A stretch of 64,000 nucleotides of DNA from an uncultured Bacteroidales bacterium (GTDB lineage: Bacteria > Bacteroidota > Bacteroidia > Bacteroidales > Muribaculaceae). Shown here piece by piece: positions 22,199-31,001 of this stretch (positions within the stretch are counted from its first letter, which is position 1; each line of letters begins with the position of its first letter). The stretch spans positions 114,751 to 178,750 of the forward strand of contig CACYGX010000003.1 of assembly GCA_902774055.1 (NCBI GenBank). Reading direction: 5' to 3'. A program made the position numbers and the translations under genes. Below the pieces are notes generated by a model. The model saw nothing but the letters and a program-made list of their open reading frames with translations, did not search any database and was not told the DNA's origin.

Positions 22199-24082
22199 CT
22201 ACTTGAAGATTCGCTCGACCTGCCAGTTGTCGCGGGCAATCGTTTTGTCGGGCGACGGGGCGCCACGGTTGACACGCGTGTCATGCATGACCAGCAGGCC
22301 GATGGCTCGTGTCATCAAGATGTCGTCGTGCTTGCCTGGCCGTGCGGCATAACGGCCATTGTGCTCCTCATAGTCACGCATCTCGTTCACCGCATCGATA
22401 TCACGTTCGACATACTCATGGCACCGCATCACACGAATCAGTTCAGCAATCGCCATGCGCTTGGTCTTGACATTGGTGTGGAAGCCCAACTTGCGCGGCG
22501 CGCGTTCATACAGCCGGCCATAGACCCGGCTCAGGTCGCGCAGTATATATTCACTCTCGCCTGCCCGCGCCGCCTCGTTGGTGAGCGTGTTGCTCTCGAT
22601 CACAAGCAACGCCCGGTTGTAGTAACAGGCCAACTGCATCGCTTTCCACCCCAGCATGTCGTGGTCAATGTGCCCGCGCCACTGTGCCACGATAGCAGGC
22701 TGGCGGCCAGGCGAGCCCATGCGCCACACGGCAATCACCGAGTAGTCGCTCCCGTTGGACCGGCCGCCCACATCCACAACGACCATATATCGAGTCTGGA
22801 CGGGCGTGTCGCGTTCAGGCATCTCCCACACCTTGAGCAACCCGTTCGAGACGTTCACTAGACGGATGTTGCGCTTGGCTTCCACCCCCTCCAAGCCGTC
22901 AGCCTGGATGTCACCGATGAATATCGGCTCGAGTACACATCCCGCTTCGAGAGCATCCAGGTCCTTGCGGTCAAACGGATTACCGCCCGTCATGGCAAAC
23001 GCCTCACTCGACGTGGTCGGGTATTCGGCCATCATCATCTCGTGGCCACGATACTCTCGCCGCTTGTGATGATACCAGTTAACCTGTTCCAGCGTGCACC
23101 CGTCATTCCATAACTGCCGCTCATAGTCATCCATTTGTTGCCATAGCGCCGAGGCATCATCAACCGGCAATGAGTAGATGCTGATTTCGGTCCATGGCAC
23201 AAACAGCGGCTCCTTGTCGCTACATCCGGCAAGGGCCCGCAGCCACTCGTCGTGGAAATAGTCACCAACGCCGTTGGCGGTAGATTCGAGGACGATGACG
23301 GTCTCGGGCTTGAGGGCGATGCTGCCACACACGCTGCGCACCACCTCGTCGGGACTATGCATCGCACTGGCCTGCCAAAAGGCCACCTCACTCAAGTGGG
23401 CCATCGCGATGTCGTAGCCGCGAACAGCATCCTCGCTGCGCGCACTGCCCGTCAACACCAGGCAATCCCGTGCGGTGATTTGCTGCACGTTGGGCTGCCC
23501 TTCGAGTTTGGTGAACCGCGGCAAGTCGTCTTCATCGTCGAGCAATTCGCGGGGATAATGCCTTAGCAACAGGTTGTACATGCGCTTGAGGCTCTTGCTC
23601 GTGGCATGCATGTGGCCGCAGATGAGGCTATTCCACCCCTTGTGGCGCACGAGTTGCATCCATGCCAGATACATCTGTACCAAGGTGGAGCCACCCCACT
23701 GGCGCGCTTTGAGCAGAATCACCCTGACAGGGGCACCTGAAGCCCGTTGCTCCTCCATCACGGCCAGCAGGCGTCGCTGGGGCCTATTGAGCACAAATGG
23801 CACATTGCGTCCGCTTATCTTGTCCCTGATGGTCACGCAACGGACGCACCAGTACTCAAAATCCTCGACAATACGCACCTTGTCGCGTTCCACGGGTTCC
23901 AGTGTGGCATAATCGGGGCAACTAGCGATCACAGCGGTCGGCACCAGGCACTCACCCGCCTCAACCCTGTCGCCCCAGCATCCCACTCCCTTCATGGGGT
24001 CATACTCGTCCTGCTCCAGACAAGCATGACGCCGCTTGTTCTCCTCGAGAACTTCTTCAATCAATAATTCATTGTCTTTCAT
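22199..24082 (-). CDS. Phage terminase large subunit (orphan)
   Basis: A 627-residue terminase large subunit, the motor and nuclease that packages DNA into phage heads. The ATPase domain has a Walker A variant KARQWGGST (residues 125-133), Walker B with Glu232 (IAMAHLSEVAF) and the coupling motif ESTANG (266-271). The RNase-H-fold nuclease domain keeps its acidic residues: Asp437 (VVVDVGG), Glu496 (IESNTL) and the Asp pair 586-587 (GKHDDILM). No frameshift or premature stop is visible and base composition matches the host genes. It follows a 665-residue putative structural protein by 15 bp. Portal, capsid, protease, small terminase and integrase genes are all absent from the flanks, so this is a domesticated or decayed prophage remnant. 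Confidence 0.88.
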   Translation of the reverse strand: MKDNELLIEEVLEENKRRHACLEQDEYDPMKGVGCWGDRVEAGECLVPTAVIASCPDYATLEPVERDKVRIVEDFEYWCVRCVTIRDKISGRNVPFVLNRPQRRLLAVMEEQRASGAPVRVILLKARQWGGSTLVQMYLAWMQLVRHKGWNSLICGHMHATSKSLKRMYNLLLRHYPRELLDDEDDLPRFTKLEGQPNVQQITARDCLVLTGSARSEDAVRGYDIAMAHLSEVAFWQASAMHSPDEVVRSVCGSIALKPETVIVLESTANGVGDYFHDEWLRALAGCSDKEPLFVPWTEISIYSLPVDDASALWQQMDDYERQLWNDGCTLEQVNWYHHKRREYRGHEMMMAEYPTTSSEAFAMTGGNPFDRKDLDALEAGCVLEPIFIGDIQADGLEGVEAKRNIRLVNVSNGLLKVWEMPERDTPVQTRYMVVVDVGGRSNGSDYSVIAVWRMGSPGRQPAIVAQWRGHIDHDMLGWKAMQLACYYNRALLVIESNTLTNEAARAGESEYILRDLSRVYGRLYERAPRKLGFHTNVKTKRMAIAELIRVMRCHEYVERDIDAVNEMRDYEEHNGRYAARPGKHDDILMTRAIGLLVMHDTRVNRGAPSPDKTIARDNWQVERIFK

Positions 24083-24097
24083 GGCATTATAAAGTTT

Positions 24098-26095
24098 CTA
24101 TCGGTGAGAACCGCTATATAGTAGCACGGGCAGGAACAGGGTGCCCGTCATAGCCTGGCCACTCGATTCAAGGCGCAGGGTGCGCGCTGGGACGAGCATC
24201 GGCGCTGTGGCCAACGGATGGTCAACGGCACCTGCCACCTCCATGACGCTCACATCTTGATTACACGACATGATACCTCGCTGACCCACCACCTTGAGCG
24301 TCAAGGCCACATCATCGCCGCTCACATGCCACACCACCCGCTTGACACAGTTCGCCATCAAGGCATGAAGGGCAACGGGATGGGTACGCCAGATTACAGA
24401 TTGCATGATGGGCACTTCCTGCTCCAAATCCCGTACCGTGCCATCACTGCTAACGGCAAGGGCATGAAGCGGGTCGCTCCACAATTGTACGGCCTCCACG
24501 CTGCGACGACTCATCGCACCGCTCGGCATCATCACCAGCGGCTCGCCAGTGCGAGGCAACAGCCACAGTTCGCCATGGGCATTGCACCACGCCAGCGCGG
24601 TGTAGTCGGCATTGCGCTGTACCACCGTCAACGCGGCTCCTCTCAGTCGGCACAGGTGACGGTGACGCGAGACGAAATAGATGTCATTTCCCGCCTCGAC
24701 CGATCTCACGTCAGCAGCGATGACAGTACGGTCAACCAGGCGCGCTTCGCCCAAAGTCCCCGTAGCACTCTGCGGAATGGCATAGATGCCATCGTCGGTG
24801 AACACATACACTGGATAGCGGCCAAAGCCGCCCGAGTACAATGGCCGCGTGACCACGGCTATCGCCAGGGGCTTGGCACCCAACACACTGCGGCGATGCA
24901 GCTCGACCAGGGCATTGCCTGGCGCACTCACCACGACATCTCCCTGGCCAGTACAGCAATACAGACGTCCGCCCGCTGTCGTGGAGCACACGATATCGCT
25001 CAACGTTGTCATGGTGCCGACAGCGGCACATTGTGCGCGAGTGAGAGTCAACGGCTCCAGCGGGGCGACAAAGTCGTTGCCAGTCAGATGGTTGGATGCC
25101 GGAGCGCTGGCGACAAGTTGCCATGGCGAGGCGGCCAACTGCGATTCTATGGCAGCGGCACTGCGTCGGCTCAGACCCATTTCCAGCACATATTCCCTGG
25201 GAGAAATCGTGCGTGTCAGGCAGCGATAGTCGAGCGAACGTGTCGTCGTGAGCAGGGTCGCCTCCTGGGTGACCAACACATCAATGCTCTCGACCAGCGG
25301 CAGCCACTCGTCGGCAATACCGCTCAGCACATCGATTTCCAGCGCATAATGGATCATTTGTAACGTACTGGACTGAATGCCTATAAAGCCGTTGCTATTG
25401 GTGATTACCGATGCCGCGATGCGGTCGGCATTAGCCAGGGTTACATCACCCACGCGTTGCGGACTACTCATCCACAGGTAGTTACCATCCTTGAGCCGCA
25501 CGGCCCAGCGCACCAGCATCGGCGCGGTGTGACGTCCATCGGCACGGGCATCGGCATTCAACGCATTCCAGGCCGCGTTCAGCAGGCGGGCCAGGGCCGT
25601 CGTGTCGGCACTAGCGAGCGGGGCACGCCACTGGGTATAGGTTTCCACAAAGGCATACGGCTCGATATCGGTCCTCATCGTGGCACTGTTTGCCGTGAAT
25701 TGCAGTTGCGGAACGGCATCCTCGGGGTTCAGCACCATCCATCCCGTCCCGCTAGAAGCGAGATAGACCAGGCCTCCCTCGGTAACCACGACAATCAGTC
25801 CGCCGATAGCATGGGCACTGACTACCGCACTGACAGCAGTAAAAACAGTGATGCCATCAATTTTCACCCTGTTACCGATTACGGTCACATAGCGCCCATC
25901 GGCAACCAGCAGCAAGCGTTCGCCCGAGCGGATATTACCTATCGCTGCCGGGGCTCCAGTCACCTGCAGCGCATTCTCACATTCTCTGACGTTCAAGGCA
26001 TCTTCGGCTTGGCCGCACTGGGCAGCTTCGCCGTTGGTCAGGGGAACCATCCCCCTGGGGACGACTCGCGTCTCTTTCATCTTGTGTTTGTTCAT
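24098..26095 (-). CDS. Putative phage structural protein, beta-propeller-like (gp10 / head-tail stabiliser type guess)
   Basis: A 665-residue protein without signal peptide or membrane helix, built almost wholly of short beta segments that recur with a period of about 40-50 residues (LLLVADGRYVTVIGN, IVVVTEGGLVYLASS, RLYCCTGQGDVVVSA, PVYVFTDDGIYAIPQ, DIYFVSRHRHLCRL). This suggests a propeller or similar blade repeat, as in P22 gp10-like head-tail stabilisation proteins and related Bacteroides prophage proteins; the assignment is inference. It lies directly upstream of the terminase gene in the same direction and shares with it a TATAAT(A/G)CCATG start context. Start is taken at 26095; ATG at 26080 is also possible. 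An upstream in-frame ATG at 26194 would add 33 unlikely cysteine-rich residues. Confidence 0.5.
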   Translation of the reverse strand: MNKHKMKETRVVPRGMVPLTNGEAAQCGQAEDALNVRECENALQVTGAPAAIGNIRSGERLLLVADGRYVTVIGNRVKIDGITVFTAVSAVVSAHAIGGLIVVVTEGGLVYLASSGTGWMVLNPEDAVPQLQFTANSATMRTDIEPYAFVETYTQWRAPLASADTTALARLLNAAWNALNADARADGRHTAPMLVRWAVRLKDGNYLWMSSPQRVGDVTLANADRIAASVITNSNGFIGIQSSTLQMIHYALEIDVLSGIADEWLPLVESIDVLVTQEATLLTTTRSLDYRCLTRTISPREYVLEMGLSRRSAAAIESQLAASPWQLVASAPASNHLTGNDFVAPLEPLTLTRAQCAAVGTMTTLSDIVCSTTAGGRLYCCTGQGDVVVSAPGNALVELHRRSVLGAKPLAIAVVTRPLYSGGFGRYPVYVFTDDGIYAIPQSATGTLGEARLVDRTVIAADVRSVEAGNDIYFVSRHRHLCRLRGAALTVVQRNADYTALAWCNAHGELWLLPRTGEPLVMMPSGAMSRRSVEAVQLWSDPLHALAVSSDGTVRDLEQEVPIMQSVIWRTHPVALHALMANCVKRVVWHVSGDDVALTLKVVGQRGIMSCNQDVSVMEVAGAVDHPLATAPMLVPARTLRLESSGQAMTGTLFLPVLLYSGSHR

Positions 26096-26213
26096 GGTAT
26101 TATATATTATAATGTGTAAAAAATAGAAATCGCCGCAAAAGTAATGACGCCCCACCCCAGCCCGCAAGCACAAAAAGCAAGAGAACCGATACATCAGTTG
26201 CCCCTGATAACTC

Positions 26214-26396
26214 TTTTAAAATACGAATTTTGCTACTTCTCTCGAATTAATAAATAAGCAAAATTCGTATAATTCGCATTTAAAAACAGCGAAATTCGCA
26301 TTAGCCCCGCAGGGTTGTTTTTAAAATACGAATTTCGCTAATTCTCTCGAACTAATGAATAAGTAAAATTCGTATAATTCGCATTTAAAAACAAAG
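26214..26396. repeat. Two tandem copies of the AATTCG palindromic repeat plus a CCCCGCAGGG box
   Basis: Two units of about 75 nt (26214-26286 and 26318-26395) both contain an arm like AAAATACGAATTTNGCTA, a spacer and the inverse arm AAAATTCGTATAATTCGCAT. Between them lies ATTCGCATTAGCCCCGCAGG (26294-26313). A third unit is at 29349-29414. This fills most of the 390-bp gap between 26096 and 26485; the rest holds the promoter region of the phage-like pair. Confidence 0.75.
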
Positions 26397-26397
26397 C

Positions 26398-26433
26398 AAG
26401 AAAGACAACCCCTGTTACAGGATTGTCCTTCTT
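26398..26433. terminator. Hairpin downstream of the 26486 dockerin gene
   Basis: AAGAAAGACAACCCCTGT and ACAGGATTGTCCTTCTT pair with two mismatches. On the minus strand the hairpin is followed by GCTTTGTTTTTAAA, so it probably ends the dockerin gene's transcript. Confidence 0.55.
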
Positions 26434-26485
26434 AATTTTAAACTCGAATATGAATGACGGGGCTTGTGCCCCTTTGGTCAATCTT

Positions 26486-27760
26486 TTAGTCTGTCCATTC
26501 GCCTGTCAGCAGGTAGTCGATCAGTGCCGACACATCAGCAATAGTGATTTCAGTGTCAAGGTTGGTATCGGCATTGGCCGTGTTGATCAGGCTAGCATCG
26601 CCAGTCAACAGATAGTCGATCAAAGCCGAAACGTCGGCAATAGTCACATCCTTATCATCGTTCACGTCACCACGGAGAACGGTGACATCGCCAGGAATAA
26701 CAAAGGTCGTGCCGTCGGTGTAATACAGGCGGTTGTTGAGCCAACCATACCACAGGCTGTTATTGTCGCCAGGAACCGTCAGGCCCCAGGTAATCGCGGT
26801 AGTGGTCACGTTGCCCGTGTTGCCCAGGGTGGCATTGCCGCCGCTATAGGTCATGTTGTACCACACGCCATCGCCAGCAGGATTCTCGGCATCCTTAATG
26901 TCACGCAGGGGCTGACCAGGATAATTCATTGTGCCGTCGCTATTCAGGACCATGTAGTTCTCACCCCAGCCGTAGCCATAGAGGTTCATCACATACACAT
27001 TGTCACCATCCTGATACATATACACATCCACGCTACGCGAGGTGTTGTCATACTCGTTGACAAACTCATGCTTGCCGTTAGGCTTCATCAGCTTGACATC
27101 GCGCAACAGCGGAGACACCTGGCGGGCAGTGTCGGTCGTCACGGTAGTCTCGCCCTTGCTCTTGATCGTTGTTGTCGTGATGGTCTCGATGTAGTAACCA
27201 AAGCCCTCATTGAACACGATAGAGCCATCGTTATTGATATTGCCAATCACGTTGGCAAGCGGGCCCTGGTTGAGCACCCATGCCTCGTTAACATAGTAGT
27301 AATTAACCGTCGTCTCGACTGTGATGACATTGCCGGCAGTAGTCGTCGTCTCGGTGCTGGTCACACTGGTAAACGGCTCATTGTTGGCGACCAAAGTCAC
27401 CTTTCCTGCGCTCAAATTGGCCTCGAGGGTCTCTTCAATCTCATACAGGATACCGTCCTGCAGGGTCACCACACCCGAACCGTTGGTAACCGCGGTCAGC
27501 CAACCGCCAACATTCGTCGGGTCACAGGGCACAGCCTGGAAGGCGCCATTAGCACCCTCAACACACTCATACTGGTGCAGGAACACGATTCTGTTACCGG
27601 TCATCTGACTACCGGACACGCCCAGCGTAGCAGGCTTCACAGACTTGGATGCGCGGTCCATTGCCGGCATGTACATCGGCAAGCCAGGATTAACGCGCGG
27701 CACGCCTGCCATGGCGGCAAGGCTTGCACATACACACATCAGCGCAATAAATCTCTTCAT
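26486..27760 (-). CDS. Secreted protein with two C-terminal dockerin repeats
   Basis: A 424-residue exported protein; the start at 27760 gives a compact signal peptide (MKRFIALMCVCASLAAMAG), while the in-frame ATG at 27835 would place 25 extra residues before it. The body (about 25-350) is beta-rich and Thr/Asn-rich with a central run of TTTTIKSKGETTVTT-like sequence and no recognised catalytic motif. The last 70 residues carry two dockerin repeats, RGDVNDDKDVTIADVSALID and ANADTNLDTEITIADVSALI, each with a calcium-loop pattern of alternating Asp/Asn. It has no calycin or PCMD domain. Like the other dockerin proteins in the window its partner (a cohesin) is not encoded here. Confidence 0.8.
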   Translation of the reverse strand: MKRFIALMCVCASLAAMAGVPRVNPGLPMYMPAMDRASKSVKPATLGVSGSQMTGNRIVFLHQYECVEGANGAFQAVPCDPTNVGGWLTAVTNGSGVVTLQDGILYEIEETLEANLSAGKVTLVANNEPFTSVTSTETTTTAGNVITVETTVNYYYVNEAWVLNQGPLANVIGNINNDGSIVFNEGFGYYIETITTTTIKSKGETTVTTDTARQVSPLLRDVKLMKPNGKHEFVNEYDNTSRSVDVYMYQDGDNVYVMNLYGYGWGENYMVLNSDGTMNYPGQPLRDIKDAENPAGDGVWYNMTYSGGNATLGNTGNVTTTAITWGLTVPGDNNSLWYGWLNNRLYYTDGTTFVIPGDVTVLRGDVNDDKDVTIADVSALIDYLLTGDASLINTANADTNLDTEITIADVSALIDYLLTGEWTD

Positions 27761-27973
27761 ATAAGTCTTTCTTCTATTTGATTGTAAATTTCTTTCTATA
27801 TTAATATATGTACGGACCGAATGGGGCTGCCACACGTTCCAATCTGCAAATTTACAAAAAAATAGCCCAAGCCAAACAATAATTAAAGTTAATTTGTTCT
27901 ATTTGCCTTATTTAATACTATTTTCAGCAATAGAACCTCGCGACTGGACCCATATTATGGCCTATGTCGGACA

Positions 27974-28537
27974 TTAGGGAAAGGCCAGCAGCATGCCGTT
28001 AGCCACCTCGACCGCCTTGTCGCGGCCCAGGCTCTCGGCGACCAGGGTCAAAGCAAACGGTGCTGCAGCGGCGGGACCATTACCCGTCACTACATTGCCA
28101 TCAACGGCCACAGGCGCCTTTTGCCAGCGCACGCCCTCGATACCGTCTTCCATGCCGGGATAGCACACGGCCTGGCGATCCTGAAGCATGCCCATCGGCG
28201 CGAGCACCACCGCAGGCGAGGCGCAGATAGCGGCCACCTTGCCGCCTTTCTCCTCGTGGGCCATGAGCAAGTCACACAACGCCTCGTGATCGGCCAGGTT
28301 GGGGGCGCCAGGTATGCCACCAGGCAACACCAGCCACTCGGCCTCGCTGTAGTCGTTGTCCTCGAACACGCTGTCGGCAACTACCGTCACGCCATGGGCA
28401 CCGACCACTTCACGTCCAGGATTAATCGACACCGTCACAACGGGCATTCCCGCACGACGCATCACATCCACACTCGTCAAGGCCTCGACTTCCTCAAAGC
28501 CATCAGCCAGAAAAATAAAACTTTTTTTCATCGTCAT
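27974..28537 (-). CDS. DJ-1/PfpI family protein (YajL/ThiJ-like)
   Basis: A 187-residue cytoplasmic protein of the DJ-1 superfamily. The conserved Glu of the active site lies in GFEEVEAL near residue 18. The nucleophile elbow is AAICASPAVVL (Cys near residue 106), and LVLPGGIPGAPNL matches the family PGG segment. Members include protein deglycases, glyoxalase III and chaperones; which applies cannot be told from the sequence. A tandem MTMKK start exists: ATG at 28537 or at 28531. It is monocistronic, with opposite-strand or distant neighbours. Confidence 0.88.
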   Translation of the reverse strand: MTMKKSFIFLADGFEEVEALTSVDVMRRAGMPVVTVSINPGREVVGAHGVTVVADSVFEDNDYSEAEWLVLPGGIPGAPNLADHEALCDLLMAHEEKGGKVAAICASPAVVLAPMGMLQDRQAVCYPGMEDGIEGVRWQKAPVAVDGNVVTGNGPAAAAPFALTLVAESLGRDKAVEVANGMLLAFP

Positions 28538-28704
28538 TTTGTTTTTATCGGGCCACGCACGGGCATGGTCACCGGTTATCTGTTTCGCGGCACTAAATTA
28601 GCCTATTTTCGGCTAAAATCGGCCTAAAATCCCCGTTTTTTCGAAAAAAATGACTTTTTTTGAAAAAAAAGTGCGATTTTTTTTGGTAGTTCCAAAAATA
28701 GCAG

Positions 28705-28712
28705 TACCTTTG
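28705..28712 (+). promoter_or_regulatory. Promoter of tRNA-Val
   Basis: TACCTTTG (-7 box) with TTGG at 28683-28686 as the -33 element, 18 nt apart. The 14-nt core GCAGTACCTTTGCA is identical to that in the SRP RNA promoter on the other strand at about 29194-29207. Confidence 0.75.
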
Positions 28713-28731
28713 CAACGCTTTTGACAGCAAC

Positions 28732-28809
28732 GGGCAGTTAGCGCAGTTGGTTCAGAGCATCTGCCTTACAAGCAGAGGGTCGGGGGTTCGAATCCCTCAC
28801 TGCCCACCA
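28732..28809 (+). tRNA. tRNA-Val (anticodon TAC)
   Basis: The sequence folds as a full cloverleaf. The acceptor stem is GGGCAGT / ACTGCCC. The D arm is GCGC...GAGC. The anticodon stem is TCTGC / GCAGA with loop CTTACAA (anticodon TAC, reading GUA and related valine codons). The T arm is GGGGG TTCGAAT CCCTC, allowing a wobble. Discriminator A and an encoded CCA follow at 28806-28809. The promoter box ends 19 nt upstream. Confidence 0.96.
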
Positions 28810-29085
28810 ACGACGGTTTCACATGATACATGTGGAGCCGTTTTTCTTTTCCCCCACCCCGCATTGCGACACGCTGTGAAATCATTAATGTAGATTGTTG
28901 TGTCCAAGCAGATCGAAGGCCTGCACAAGGCCAGCGGCCTTGAATTGCACAAACCCCAGGGTGCACAGGCCGGAGGTCTGTGAAGCCTAGGGAGCGTCAG
29001 GACAGTAAAAACGGGCCCTGAAAGGGGCCACTAACCGCGACACCCCACACTCGATCCATCACCGATACACGTCACGTATGGGCAC
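28810..29085. other. Gene-free GC-rich stretch between tRNA-Val and SRP RNA
   Basis: No credible reading frame. It contains short palindromic pieces such as CAAGGCCAGCGGCCTTG (about 28928-28944) and TGCACAGGCCGGAGGTCTGTG, which resemble other GC-rich intergenic debris in the window (for example around 42940). A minus-strand frame overlapping the tRNA is the usual false ORF generated by tRNA sequence. Confidence 0.5.
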
Positions 29086-29089
29086 AAAA

Positions 29090-29192
29090 AAAGGGCAAGT
29101 GAGCTACAGCGCGCCGCTACAACCTCGTTACCCTTGCTTCGGTCAAGACCTGGGGGATTAGGAGGGAGCTGGCCGTGTAGGACTTACCCGGC
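29090..29192 (-). ncRNA. ffs: Signal recognition particle RNA, small bacterial type
   Basis: On the minus strand a segment of about 100 nt starts CAGCCGGGTAAGTCC and ends CACTTGCCC followed by seven T residues (its terminator). It contains the domain IV hallmark CCAGGTCTTGACCGAAGCAA followed by GGGTAACGAGG and TGTAGC, which fits the SRP RNA layout (GGTC...GACC...AGCA with the 3' strand TGTAGCTxxC). Its promoter TACCTTTG ends 3-4 nt before the predicted 5' end. The RNA pairs with Ffh protein to target membrane proteins. Exact ends are estimated to within a few nucleotides. Confidence 0.8.
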
Positions 29193-29195
29193 TGC

Positions 29196-29203
29196 AAAGG
29201 TAC
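29196..29203 (-). promoter_or_regulatory. Promoter of SRP RNA
   Basis: The minus strand reads TACCTTTG, with TTGG 18 nt upstream (around 29222-29225) as the -33 element. Spacing and core sequence equal those of the tRNA-Val promoter. Confidence 0.75.
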
Positions 29204-29330
29204 TGCTTTTTCCCGAACCACCAACACTTTTCCACCAAATTTTTATCGACAAAGTCCAGTGACAAACGGGACATCAACCACAATCATTGCATAATCAACC
29301 GATTAAACAACAGTTTGTAACATGCAAGAC

Positions 29331-29442
29331 ATTAGTCCCGCAGGATTGTTTTAATGCGAATTTCGCTAATTATCACGAATAAATAAGTAAAATTCGTATA
29401 ATTCGCATTTAAAAAAACGTAATTCGCATTAGCCCCGCAGGG
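29331..29442. repeat. AATTCG palindromic repeat and CCCCGCAGGG box
   Basis: A third unit of the 26.2-kb repeat lies at 29349-29414 (arms GCGAATTTCGCTAATT and AAATTCGTATAATTCGCATT), followed by ATTCGCATTAGCCCCGCAGG at 29422-29441. The box lies 31 nt beyond the stop of the minus-strand symporter gene. Between 29204 and 29330 only the SRP promoter is seen. Confidence 0.75.
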
Positions 29443-29473
29443 ATATTCTATGAAATTAGCATTTAGAAGCGGA

Positions 29474-30838
29474 TTATTTGTCGTCACTGGGCGCGTGGTG
29501 GTCGAGGCGGTTCTCGTAGAGGTAATGCCGCGTCTCGCGGGCAACGACGCCACTGAGCATCAGCAGGGCAACCAGGTTGGGAATCGCCATGAGGGCGTTC
29601 ATGCAGTCGGCAGCGTTCCACACCACATCCAGGCTGATGATGCTCCCGACAAAGACCATGGCAACAAACACGACGCGATAGGCCTGCATCCAGCGCTTGC
29701 CCTTGAGGTATTCCACGGCGCGCTCGCCATAATAGCACCACCCCAAGATGGTCGTGAAGGCAAACGTCAACAGGCCAAAGGTCAACAGCGGCGTGCCCAC
29801 ATAGGGAATCTTAGAGAAAGCTGCCTTGGTAAGGGCGGCTCCGTCGGTGCAGCTGATATCAGGATAAGCGATGATGGAGCTGACGACAACCAACCCGGTA
29901 AAGGCACAGATGACCACCGTGTCCCAGAAAGTACCCGTGGAGGAAACCAGCGCCTGACGCACGGGGTTGCGCGTCTGGGCAGCGGCTGCCACGATGGGCG
30001 CGGAACCTAGACCAGACTCGTTGCTGAACAGACCTCGGGCAATACCCATGCGCGCCGCCACAATGACTGTCGTGCCCACAAAACCACCGCCAGCGGCCTG
30101 GGGCGTGAATGCCGATTCACAGATGAGTTTGATGGCGGGCCACACATACTCGCCATTGACAATCAAGATATAGATGCACCCCAGCACATAGAAGAACGCC
30201 ATGAAGGGCACCAGAGCGCCACACACGCGGGCAATGCTCTTGATGCCGCCCAACAGGACAAGTGCCGTCAAGAAGCAGACGGCGCCACCCGTGAGCCATG
30301 CCGGGATGCCATAGGACTCATGGGCAATCGTAGAGATGGCATTAGCCTGCACCGTGTTGCCGATGCCAAACGAGGCCAGCGCCGTGAACAGCGCAAACAG
30401 CACGGCCAGCCATTTCCAACCCAATCCACGCTCCAGCGCATACATGGGACCGCCCAGCATGCGCCCGTCATCGGCCTTGACGCGGTACTTGATGGCGAGC
30501 AGGCCCTCGCTGTACTTGGTGGCAATGCCGAACACGCCCGACAGCCAGCACCACAGCACAGCACCCGGGCCACCCAGCGCGACCGCAGTCGCCACACCGA
30601 CGATGTTACCCGTGCCGATGGTCGCCGCCAGTGCCGTTGCCAGCGCACCAAATTGCGACACGTCGCCCGTCGAGCCCTTGTCACGACTTACCGACAAGCG
30701 TATGGCGGTCAACAGCTTGCGCTGAGGAACACCAAGCCTGAAGGTCAGAAAAACGTGCGTTCCCAGCAACAATATAATCATGGGCCAGCCCCAAAGGTAG
30801 CCGCTCAAGGTCTCAAAAAAAGCGTTTAAGTTTTCCAT
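29474..30838 (-). CDS. Sodium:alanine symporter family amino-acid transporter
   Basis: A 454-residue inner-membrane protein of the AgcS family, which imports alanine or glycine with sodium. Ten to eleven hydrophobic helices can be traced, with the family hallmarks ALATALAATIGTGNIVGVATA (shortened: ATIGTGNIVG) near residue 75, GGPGAVLWCW, the GGPMYALERG loop near 130 and NESGLGSAPIVAAAA near 275. Length is normal and there is no signal peptide, the N-terminus being MENLNAFFETL. It stands alone; the downstream side carries a dispersed repeat rather than a clear terminator. Confidence 0.92.
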   Translation of the reverse strand: MENLNAFFETLSGYLWGWPMIILLLGTHVFLTFRLGVPQRKLLTAIRLSVSRDKGSTGDVSQFGALATALAATIGTGNIVGVATAVALGGPGAVLWCWLSGVFGIATKYSEGLLAIKYRVKADDGRMLGGPMYALERGLGWKWLAVLFALFTALASFGIGNTVQANAISTIAHESYGIPAWLTGGAVCFLTALVLLGGIKSIARVCGALVPFMAFFYVLGCIYILIVNGEYVWPAIKLICESAFTPQAAGGGFVGTTVIVAARMGIARGLFSNESGLGSAPIVAAAAQTRNPVRQALVSSTGTFWDTVVICAFTGLVVVSSIIAYPDISCTDGAALTKAAFSKIPYVGTPLLTFGLLTFAFTTILGWCYYGERAVEYLKGKRWMQAYRVVFVAMVFVGSIISLDVVWNAADCMNALMAIPNLVALLMLSGVVARETRHYLYENRLDHHAPSDDK

Positions 30839-30940
30839 TTATGCGTTACAGTATTAAGGTTGAAAGTGCAAATATAATGAAAAGTTTTTGTAAAGGCTCA
30901 AAAAAGTTTAGCATTGTGTAGTGTTTTCCGGTTTTTTGTG

Positions 30941-30948
30941 TAAATTTG
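30941..30948 (+). promoter_or_regulatory. -7 promoter box for the 31002 gene
   Basis: TAAATTTG matches TAnnTTTG and gives a leader of about 50 nt before ATG 31002. The in-frame ATG at 30921 is upstream of this box and is therefore rejected. Confidence 0.55.
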
Positions 30949-31001
30949 TGGTTCAAGACTACATGTGTACTTTCACTTTATTAACCATAAAATACTGTTA
31001 T

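Noticed and set aside
22199-26485. A complete prophage around the terminase
   Set aside because: No integrase, portal, capsid, tail, lysis or attachment-site repeats could be found on either side within the window.
26423-27781. A 452-codon frame opposite the dockerin protein gene
   Set aside because: The minus-strand frame has signal peptide and two dockerin repeats; the plus-strand one has only low-complexity His/Val/Ile sequence.
28766-28966. A short minus-strand frame ending LVGSEGFEPPTLCL
   Set aside because: This phrase is the well-known false translation produced by tRNA sequence; it overlaps tRNA-Val.
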